Shown here: positions 37,788 through 46,863 of the stretch, in pieces
How the letters are laid out: each line of letters starts with the position of its first letter
How positions within the stretch are numbered: the stretch's first letter is position 1
NCBI GenBank assembly: GCA_037043015.1
Contig: CM073327.1
Span: 18,396,727 to 18,460,726 of the forward strand
Direction: 5' to 3'
From: Bryum argenteum
Taxonomy: Eukaryota; Streptophyta; Bryopsida; Bryales; Bryaceae
DNA length: 64,000 nucleotides
The notes under the pieces: generated by a model
Databases searched by the model: none
Told to the model about the DNA's origin: nothing
The model's input: only the letters and a program-made list of their open reading frames with translations
Translations under genes and position numbers: made by a program

Positions 37788-38292
37788 ACACAGTCAATGA
37801 TGGTCAAATGGAAGAGGAGTACTGACCGATGTACTTCGTATTACAGTCAGTATTGTAATGTATAGGCCCTTTGCAATAGCAGACGTACAAAATGATGTCT
37901 TGCAAGACGTTTTTGCGGACATCTCTTTGGATGTCTTTCGAGACATCTCAGCGTTTTTATGTAGACATTCATTCGGATGTCTACAGAGACATTAAACTAG
38001 ACATGGTATGACGTGTCAGATCGTCTGACGTGTAATTTTATTTTGCATTTACATAAATAGCTGTAAATTCTTTTATTACTTATGTGTTCACGTGTATTAA
38101 AATTTGAATTTTAATTTGAATTAAAATAGAAGAAAATTGCATTTATGTTACAAAAATGTTAGTTTCTTCAAAACTGCTATTTAATTTACTTAATATTATT
38201 TAAATAATAGTATATTACTAAATCAGATTTTTTAGTTAATTAAAAATTAAAAATTTAATTTTTTGACTTTATTTTATATAAAAAATATCAAA
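35624..38292. repeat. AGACAT/ATGTCT palindrome clusters in CACTA non-coding parts
   Basis: Three non-coding stretches of the transposase region (35630-36020, 36780-36915 and 37860-38030) together hold about 25 copies of AGACAT or its inverse ATGTCT, often as short palindromes such as GATGTCTTTTTAGACATGG. The first two sit in apparent introns, the third in the 3' region. From 38030 to 38292 the DNA is AT-rich. Subterminal repeats bound by the second CACTA protein are known; whether these play that role is inference. Confidence 0.65.
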
Positions 38293-38722
38293 TTGTCGTG
38301 AGTTACCAAACCAAGTAGGACCGAAAACAACCTAATTTACCTCTAAAACCCAGCAAAAAGGTCCACCTTCCGGGTAACGTTCCACGGAGACTCTGTGAAG
38401 TGTGAAGACAATGTGTGATCCGGTTGGGTTACCGATTATACGCTACAACGACCTATTACAATCCGGTTTACAGAACCGGTGACTCGTGTAGGTAGATCCG
38501 GTTGGTTCTTTTAACTTAAAACCCAGGGTAACCGGGTTATTCCTAATCCGGTTTCCCCTCTTGAGGTGGTTATTCTACTGACCGGGTAGGACGTAGTAAT
38601 AAATGATGATTTAGTTTAACCTCCGTAAATCCTCGGAGGGGTTCTTCCTATTAGTTTAGAAGAGTGCGGAATGGTCACTCTCTATTGATTGATTAGGGTG
38701 ACCGGAGTTTCACCTATTTGCA

Positions 38723-38760
<38 letters not shown>

Positions 38761-39550
38761 CCGGAGTTCCTCCCTTACAACTACTGCTACTACCCGGTTC
38801 TCTTTCCCGAACAGTAGGTCACACCAGCAGCGGTCCGGTTCTCTCCCTCTCCCCAGCCAATACCACTTGTGATCCGGTTTGCAGTGAGCGGTATCCCACC
38901 ACTTGGTCCGCGAGATCTCTACTAACGAGACCTCGGGGTTAGTTGGTATCCGGGTTTGCACACGACCCCTAATGAGGACTTCCCTCAACCAAATATCCCA
39001 TCCGGGAGGTTGGTGATCGGGGTGGCTTCACTCACCAGCCTGACTCCTCTGTCCAAACCGGTTGGCGCAACAATTCCCTTAACCATCAAAACACCCCAAG
39101 GACGCTCGGACTCTCCCACTCGGACCTCTTGCTGACTGCGCCACTCCTCCAGCAATCCCACTTCGGGTACTGGAGTTGAGACCTACCAAATCAACAAGGG
39201 ACTCTCTGCATCTACAACCGGATCCAGATCTTACACTCAAACTCAAAATCACACAAAGACAAGCAGGGACAAGAAGTTTTCAGATGCAAGCTAAACCTTT
39301 ACTCACGGATGCAGGATTACAGAAAGACGCGGAGTTCCCCGCAGGGGTCCCGCTAAGTACTTGGGATCTCCGGATTTTCCGGAAAACCTTATCAGATCTG
39401 AAATTCCCGGAATCCGAGATTTCCGGGTGAGTGGGCTAGGCTAACATCTACTTTTCTGCCTATGCCTAAACCTGACTAGTTCTAACTCTAGTTCTACCGG
39501 TTGATTCCTTGGGCCACTCAAGGTTGATGACGGTGATGTCTTACTCCTGG
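38293..39550. repeat. Right inverted arm flanking the CACTA transposase
   Basis: 1258 bp, inverse of 32982-34255, starting TTGTCGTGAGTTACCAAACC. It contains a TC microsatellite (about 38725-38756). On the minus strand its outer end (39480-39550) matches the 3' end of the coiled-coil ORF. It is cut off exactly where the LTR-like element at 39551 begins, so the rest of this arm was displaced or lost. Confidence 0.8.
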
Positions 39551-41106
39551 TGTCACATCCCTTTCCAAAGGATGCCCGAACACCGTGGTGAGCCGAGAGG
39601 ACCCCGGGAGTGACGCCCCGGGCTTGGCAAGAGACAAGGTGAGGTGACCAAGGAGAGTCCCGAGAAAACAGCACGCAATGGCGTCGTGCTCGGGACGAAC
39701 TTGGTGGTGTGCCTTACATGGTTGGAAACCTTGTTCAAGCACGCACCCATGGGTCCAAAGAACGCGCGATTTGGAGTTGTGAGTCATGAGATATGACTCT
39801 CCAAAGGTTGGAGCGCGTTCCGGGACACTCCGGGACTCGGGAGTGTTGCCTTTCGGGACTCCATGTGTCGACCTTCGTGGAGGGCGGCATGTTGCATATC
39901 GATGGAAAGCTAATGACAAGGGCTTTCTAGAATGCTAAGGCTCATGATGAGCAAAGCAATAGTCTAGGAGATATGGCTCCTCAAAGTGGTCGGGACTTCG
40001 GGACTCGGGAATGTTGCCTCCCGGGACACCGAATGTTCAGAGGGGCATATCTCCCTTGGAACAGATCCGATTGAGGCAAGTAGGTAGTCTATCGATATCT
40101 ACTCAAAGAGTAGATGTCGATAATGGGCTCGCACGTCCCATTTGGGTACCTGAGCTAGGAGCTAGCCCGAGGAGAAGTTACGGCCCGTTTTTGAGGCTAA
40201 GGCAAAAACGGGTGGTCTTCCAAAACAAAAGTGTGTCACGGAAGGCTCCTCAACACAAGAGGGGGGGGGCCTACGGAAGACTCCAGAGAGTACTATGAGG
40301 AGGGGTGGTCTCCCTCCTCACTTGCATATGGTGCCATGAGGAGTCGGGGTGGCTCCAAGGGGTGAGGCATGGGATGGGGCCTCACTCCCGCACCTTGTGG
40401 AAAATGGAGAGTGCTTTGGAGCATCTCTAAACATGGGGTTGGGAAGTGTCCCTCTCCAAGTTAGTCCCCGTGATAAGTAGTGCCGGTTCCCGGGAGTGAC
40501 CCGGAATGGCTCAAAAGGGTGAGGCATGGAAAGGAAGCCTCACTTCTACACCTTGGGCATTGTGGGATGCTCTTGAGCATCCCGCAACATTGGGTTGGAA
40601 AGAGTCCCGCTCCAAACTAGTCCCCGGGAGAACAAGTGCCGGATTCCCCGAGGGTTTCCGGCAATGTCTCGAGTGGAGTGAGAAACAAGAGTGGAAGGGG
40701 ACTAGTGGGAAGTTGGACAATGGATAAGGGCGGTTAGCTCTGGGGGTGATTAGTATCACCCTTGGGAGCTTGGACATTTGTGGAAGGCCGCCTCGTGCCA
40801 CCAAGTGGCATGCCCATGTGTTGGTGGGAGTTCCGGGTTGGCATGCCCATGTGTTGGTGGGAGTTCCGGGTTGGCATGCCCATGTGTTGGTGGGAGTTCC
40901 GGGCAATGAGTATCCGGTAATGAGTTATGGAGTCAAGGTGGGTTGGACACCTTGACTTAGAATGGTGCTAACATTGTGTGTGTGGGCACATGCATGTGTT
41001 AGCAAAGTCGTGGCCGGTTGCTATCAACTAAGTGAGCCGGGATTCCGCTACTAAGTAAGGCTCATTAAGAAAAAAAAAAAAAGTTGGAGTAATTTGGGCC
41101 GCGACA
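39551..41106. mobile_element. LTR (TGTCAC...GCGACA) inserted in the copia element
   Basis: Begins TGTCACATCC and ends GGCCGCGACA. It is homologous, in the opposite orientation, to the solo LTR at 59350-60642: both share the stretch with GAGGCAAGTA beside a TCTATCGATATCTACTC palindrome, and CGAATGTTCAGAGGGGCATA. On the minus strand it interrupts the copia integrase reading immediately after CIAYAL. No matching target duplication is seen on the left, where the CACTA arm begins, so one side has been rearranged. Confidence 0.65.
40806..40904. repeat. 33-bp minisatellite, three copies
   Basis: Unit starting TGGCATGCCCATGTG, three nearly perfect copies of 33 bp. Being a multiple of three, it keeps a frame open (WHAHVLVGVPG repeated), but the surrounding frame is only 69 codons and has no other support. 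Confidence 0.85.
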
Positions 41107-43071
41107 CAAGGCATAGGCAATGCAACCAAAAGCACGCATATGGGACACATGGGGCCTCACTCCACTCCATGCCTCTTGAGGTGTCATGCTTGCTAATACT
41201 TGAGTGGGGCAGGGGTTCCTTGTATACACCGCATTGCTCACGGCCTCACCCCGTAGCTCATACTTCAGCCCTTGGCCATGAATCATGGCCCTTGCCATCT
41301 CCACAATGGTGCGGTTTGCACGCTCCGCAACACCATTTTGTTGAAGCGTGTGGGGGGTGATGTGTAGTGCTCAATGCCATGGGCTTTGAGGAAGTTCTCA
41401 AAAGCCTTAGAGACATACTCTCCTCCATTATCTGACCGCAACACCTTCACCTTGCAATCAGATTGGGCATCCACAAGGTCCTTCCAAGTCTCAAAACGCC
41501 CAAATACCTCACTCTTGCACTTCAGCATATACACCCATATCTTGCGTGAGAAATCATCTATAAAGGTGACAAAATACCTTGCTCCTCCAATGGAAGTGGT
41601 CTTCATTGGCCCGCACACGTCCGAATGCACCAACTCCAATTTCTTGGTGGCCCTTGTTGCTCCATCCTTGGGGAAGGGCTGCCTTGCTTGCTTGCCCTCA
41701 ATGCACCCCTTGCAAGCCATGGAACTCCATCATGCTTGCAAGAAGAGAGGTTCAGCCCCTTCACAATGTGTTGAAGGCCCTTCAAGCTCTTCAAGTTCAA
41801 GTGCCTAAGCCTCCTATGCCAAAGATTCACAAGCTCTTCATGGGCTGATCCTTGAGCCACACAAGCAAATGAACTCCCATTCACCTTGGTGAATTGAAGT
41901 AAATACAAGTTGCCCTCACGAAGGGCTGATGCAATGAAGAGTCCTCTTGGCGACCTTCCAACACACCCCACATTGTTGAATTGCACCTTCAAAACTCTCA
42001 TAGCCAATTTGCTTACCGAAAGCAAGTTGGCATGCAACTTGGGCACATGGAGCACTTCACGGATGGTGATCCTCTTGGGCTGGCCCTTGTCTTGCACCTC
42101 CACATGCACCTCCCCAATACCAAGTGCCTCTATCATGCCATTGTCTCCCATGTAAATCTTCTTGCTCGAAATCGGATGATAGGTGCGAAAGGCATCTCGA
42201 TGGCTGGTCATGTGTTGTGTGGCCCCGGAATCCACAATCCAAGTGAACATGTCAGCCTTCTCTCCTCCTCTATGTGTAGCAAAGGCGAAATCCTCCTCAT
42301 CCTCCACTTTGGAGGCTTGATGTGCACTCTAGGACTTGCCTTGGGCTTGGTTGGCCCTACACCACTTAGCAATGTGGCATGGTTTGCCACACTTAAAGCA
42401 TGTTCTTGTGTCCTTAAAAGCCTTGGTGTTGCCTGCCTTGCCAAATCTTGACACAAGGGATGATCCTTCTCCTTGAGGCTCATTCTCCTTGCGCTTGGTG
42501 ACCTCATGCATCAAACGGGCTTTCACAAACTCCAAGGTCAGCTCCTTCATTGGCCTAGTCTCCAATGTCGTGATGAGGAACTCAAACGATGGTGGCAAGC
42601 TCTCCAACAAAGTGCCTCCAAGCAAGCCAACTTGGCGGCCAATGCCTTGATCTTGTTGACATGATCCAACAAGTCATCCTCCTCTTGCATCTTGGTAGTG
42701 AAGAACCGCCGCCGAAGAAATAGGATGTTGGAGAGACTCTTGGTCTCATGGATATTGCAAAGCGTTGTCCATGCTTTCGCTGGTGTCTTGCAATGGCGGA
42801 TGTAAACAATTTGCTGATCCGCAAGATTGGTGACAATGAGAGCAAAGGCCTTCTTCTCCTTCCTCTCAAATGCCTTCTTGGTCTTGAAATCAGCATCTTC
42901 ACTTGGAGGCTCCTCACTCCCATCCGCCACGTCCCACAAGTCCTCCGCAAGAATCATCTCCATCTTGAACTTCCACATGCCAAAGTTGACACCGTTGAAC
43001 TTGTCGATGATGCGCACGCCATCTCCTTCACTTGCAACCATGTTGAAGTAGCTCCCACTTGTTGGCAGCAC
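41107..43071 (-). pseudogene. Ty1/copia gag-protease-integrase, truncated
   Basis: Reading from 43071 down: gag (start probably MVASEGDG at about 43040) with FNGVNFGMWKFKME and LDHVNKIKAL; a frameshift near 42600; CFKCGKPCHIAKWC zinc knuckle; protease WIVDSGATQHM; GAG-pre-integrase with LWHRRLRHLN; integrase HSDVCGPM, TFIDDFSRKIWVYML, SDNGGEYVSKAF. The catalytic Glu is in the frame after a one-base loss near 41345 (QQNGVAER). The integrase is cut at 41106 by an LTR; RT and RNase H are missing. It would have encoded copy-and-paste transposition proteins. Confidence 0.85.
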
Positions 43072-44298
43072 CTAAGGAGGGTAGAGGAGTTGACAAACTC
43101 AACTCAACCTCCCTACAATCCCTAAAACAAAGGCAATAAGCTGAAATTTGCCAACCAGCCCTTGCAAGGTCCTCACAAGGAGCTCTCAACCCTATGGACC
43201 ACAAAAACACCTCTCTCAAGTAGATCGCCACACTTAGCACCAAATCAGACCCTAATCTTGCTCACAACACCCACATGAGCTTCCTAGGCAAGAACTTCTT
43301 CAAGTCAGCAACTAACTCACAATGTCTTTGCACAAATAGGGCAATCCGCACATCAAGGAGCTAAGAGACTCCCAATCAACCCTAAAATGAGATGCAATTG
43401 AGCAAATGACTCGAATTGGCTCACAATCACTCCACAAAGCTTACAAGGGCTGAATTCAGCCCTAATGCATACCTAAACTTGACCTAATCACTCAAACAAG
43501 TGTAATCATCTCTCTTGCAGTCACAAATGCAAGAAGGTTACTTCACTCACTTAAAAGGGTACAAACCAGCCCTCTCCAACTCACCAAATGCACAAATGTG
43601 CCACATTCACTCACAAGAGCACAAATCAGATCTAGATCTAGATCTCTCCACCTCACCAATGCACAAAAGTGCCACATTCACTCAAACAACTCAAAGATGC
43701 TTCAAAAGCAATCAAAACACTCTCACAAGATTGCAATTGCCTCAATTGCAACCCACAATGCACCCAAGTGTACAATCAGCCCTAATTGGCTCCCAATGTG
43801 CAAATCTAAGCACAAACTCAATGTAAGAGCATGCAACCAGCCCTAACAAGGTGTGATCTCTCCAAAACACAACCTCACACTCAAATGCACTCAACAACTC
43901 CAACTTCAGCCAACAAACTCCAAAAGAAATGAACTTCAAGACTTCTCTCTTGGAAATGGACTTACACCATATGGTTTGAAGGTGCAAACATGTATACAAG
44001 GCTAGTTTGTCCCATAAGCTCCACGATCCTCTCCAAATGAATTGAATTTCTCCTTCAAGCGCACCACGGCGTGCGTGGGCCCATAACCTATTGAGATTGA
44101 AGAGAAAGACTTTACTTAGATGGTATTACCTACGATAACATCAGCCAAGGAAGGGCTGAACATAAATAGGAGGAAGCCTATCCTAGTGCTCACCTAACCA
44201 TGTGGTATAACTAAACACTATGGGTTGCCTTTGACTACAAGCAACACTTAAAGGAGTCTAAGAACTAACTAAGTGTGTAGTTCTACTCCTAAGGCTCC
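43072..44298. other. Copia leader and 5' LTR region, boundaries not fixed
   Basis: G-poor sequence upstream of the copia gag (minus strand). A unit containing TGCCACATTCACTCA with a preceding CTCACCAA is present twice (about 43575-43613 and 43648-43687), separated by an AGATCT-rich patch. LTR termini could not be placed. The copia insertion probably cut the DUF7869 gene that begins at 44299. Confidence 0.45.
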
Positions 44299-45189
44299 AT
44301 GTACACTAACTACTCCATTAGGTACATGTTTCCTCAACAGTTACCAGTTTCAATCACTGGTATGATTGCCCATGGTCATGGTGACGTACGATACGCACAT
44401 TACGGTCTTGATATCTACCCAACGGACTCAAATCATACTTTTGGTTCGTTTGCTCAACTTCTTCGAGATTTGGAGGCACCTCCAAAGTCCTCTTCCAGAG
44501 ACTTATTCCCTGGTGGAAGAGGGAGCCCTCTTGCTGAGGCTGTACTAGATGGAGCAGATATTTACTTGGACTCGTTAGGTCTTCTACCGGCCGATCCAAT
44601 TGAAGCCAAACCTTTGCCTCCCATTCTTCAAATGCAGCTAGATAATGCTACTGGCGACAATAAAAACCGGTTCATTTTTGCGTTTTTTTCGCTTCTTGTT
44701 TACAAGAGTGTGTTCCGAGAGGTCTTCGTAAACTTCCTTTTGGTCGGACATACTCATGAAGATATCGATGCCCTCTTTGGAAGATGGAGTAACAAACTCA
44801 AGACCAACAACTATCCTACTGTGCCCGTTCTTATGAAGTCTTTCATGGATGCCGAAGACAAGCGTGTCATCCCCCATCTAATTGAGGAGGTTCCCGATTT
44901 TAAGAAGTTTCTTGAAGGCTATTTGTGTGATGGAGATGAAGCCTTAGAAGGACATACAAACGCACATCAGTTCAGATTTTACAAGAATGCGTCTGGTTGG
45001 CCTCTGATGGAATACAAGCATCTTTGTACGAATAGCGAATGGGTACCCCAATACAGCGGAGGTATTAAGTTATGGAAGGAATTACCCAACGGGGGTCCAA
45101 AAATCCCTCTTGGTGAACCAATGACAGTGGTTCCCAATGACATGAAAAATATTGACGACATACGTAAGGGTTCCCAATTTACATATTGA
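44299..45189 (+). CDS. DUF7869-like protein fragment (GHTHEDID motif)
   Basis: 296 codons open without a break. The motifs MIAHGHGDVRYAHYGLD, LQMQLDNATGDNKNRF, VNFLLVGHTHEDIDALF and SNKLKT match the plant and invertebrate DUF7869 family, which is often found in many copies per genome and is probably transposon-derived. Its fold may be RNase H-like. The N-terminal part of the family is missing and the upstream DNA belongs to the copia element, so this is most likely a 5'-truncated copy. The first residues (MYTNYSIRYMF) probably come from the flanking DNA. The activity of the family is unknown. Confidence 0.6.
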   Translation: MYTNYSIRYMFPQQLPVSITGMIAHGHGDVRYAHYGLDIYPTDSNHTFGSFAQLLRDLEAPPKSSSRDLFPGGRGSPLAEAVLDGADIYLDSLGLLPADPIEAKPLPPILQMQLDNATGDNKNRFIFAFFSLLVYKSVFREVFVNFLLVGHTHEDIDALFGRWSNKLKTNNYPTVPVLMKSFMDAEDKRVIPHLIEEVPDFKKFLEGYLCDGDEALEGHTNAHQFRFYKNASGWPLMEYKHLCTNSEWVPQYSGGIKLWKELPNGGPKIPLGEPMTVVPNDMKNIDDIRKGSQFTY

Positions 45190-46863
45190 TGACATGAAAA
45201 AATTTATTAAAATCCTAAATTTTTTTGTAAAAAGGAACAATTTATACCAACCAATGAAAACAATAAAAAGATTCTAGAGATTTATAGCCTTTAACCTAGT
45301 ACTAGAAGTTTTCTCCTTTTTAAATAATCACAGAATACAGCTGAACTCTCAATTTGAGTGAATTTTGTGATTATTATTTGAAAAAAAAGGTTCAAAACCA
45401 ACCCAATTGGAGAATTGACCCTGTGATACCAAGAAAGAGATATCCAAATTGCATAATACACAATGTCTATTGGAATTGTTGCCCTCATGATGAACTGTGA
45501 TTCATCTTCTGCAAGGGATGTAAGTTTAATATGTGTCCTTCCTTTGTATGGTGCCTAAACCTAGCCAATTTTAGTCTAAAACTAAATCCTTAGTGTAGGA
45601 CTTGAGGGAGACATTAGAGATGGGAAAACATATCAGCGACATATTTAGTATTGATAGAATAATGGAGAAGAAGCATCATCATTAGGAGTAGTTGTGAGCT
45701 TGCCCTATGAGTATCTAAAATCTAATGACTTAGTACAAAAAAGTCTCACAATTTTAGTATCAAAATTCAATTTACTATCGCCAACTAAAATATAGAAGTG
45801 GTTGGAAATCTATCCTTGGTCTTTTATTGCTTACAATATAAAATAATAAATTGCTTATTATAAGCAAAAGTATTAGGTCCTATAGATTATATTTATAAAA
45901 TAAATGACAATTCTAATAAATTATATGAATAAATTAATTTTGAAATCAAAAATAAAAAACTACTAAATTTGATTATGAAATATCTCTAATTCCTTTGCAA
46001 AGATTTTTATCAAAGATCTTTTACTATAGACCAGGTTTAAGACAAGGACATAGTATGAGCTTTAACTGCTTAAAGTTTAGGTCTATAGTAAAAGATTTGA
46101 GTATGAACATAGTAGGGCAAGGACAAAGTATGAGCCAGCACTGGACAATAAAATCACACCGTCATCCATGGCAACAAAAAGGAGGTTACTACAGACAAAA
46201 CTTGCTTGGCATGGTTTCAACAGAAACAAAATTAACAAGCAAAATATTTTAGTAGCATAATGAAGTGTTGTTACCTATTTAATCAGGTTTCCTGCATCAT
46301 TAAGCTCCACTCCGTTGAATAGGTTCTTTCTAGAGTGTTTGCATGTTCCACAGTAATGGAAATGATCGTCAAAATCAAATACATCATAAGTCGCTTCCGT
46401 AAACATTGTGTGGTCTCAGCTCTCAGATTTGTCTAAGGGGTTGAATAGGCCATTCTAGTCGTTGGCACCTTGGAGCTCCCTCTGCTAGTGCCCATTCTGG
46501 CCACGTGCCTTGGAGGAATCAATGTATCCACTATTCCTTTCCCATCAAGTGGAGCAACTGCCACATCATTGATCTTAGAAGCCATGATGAAGATTATCCA
46601 CCAAACGATTCCATCGAATTGCAAATGAAATAGTAGCAAACTAAACATCAAAGTTCTACAGCGCTCCCAAAATTAGAAGACATGCAAACTATCAACCTTT
46701 GCCTACATCACTACAATTTCACACTTGAGTCACCTTCCATTAACACATACTTCCATTAAAACATAGTAGGAACATGGTACGCTAACAACTAACTCTCTCA
46801 ACTCACTCTCTCAAGTAGGTTGCAACAGGTTTCCGTGACCCCCGCATCCCTCACCATACCTCA
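45190..46863. other. AT-rich intergenic DNA with a small inverted repeat
   Basis: No gene is supported. At 46015-46100 ATCTTTTACTATAGACC is matched in inverse by GGTCTATAGTAAAAGAT, forming a 17-bp stem, and a unit containing CAAGGACATAGTATGAGC occurs twice. A 50-residue minus-strand stretch at 46436-46585 (starting MASKINDVAV) could be an exon, but I do not recognise it. Confidence 0.5.

Noticed and set aside
46433-46651. Short minus-strand frame (MASKINDVAV...) as a gene
   Set aside because: 50-72 codons, no recognisable family and no intron signals that link it to anything.
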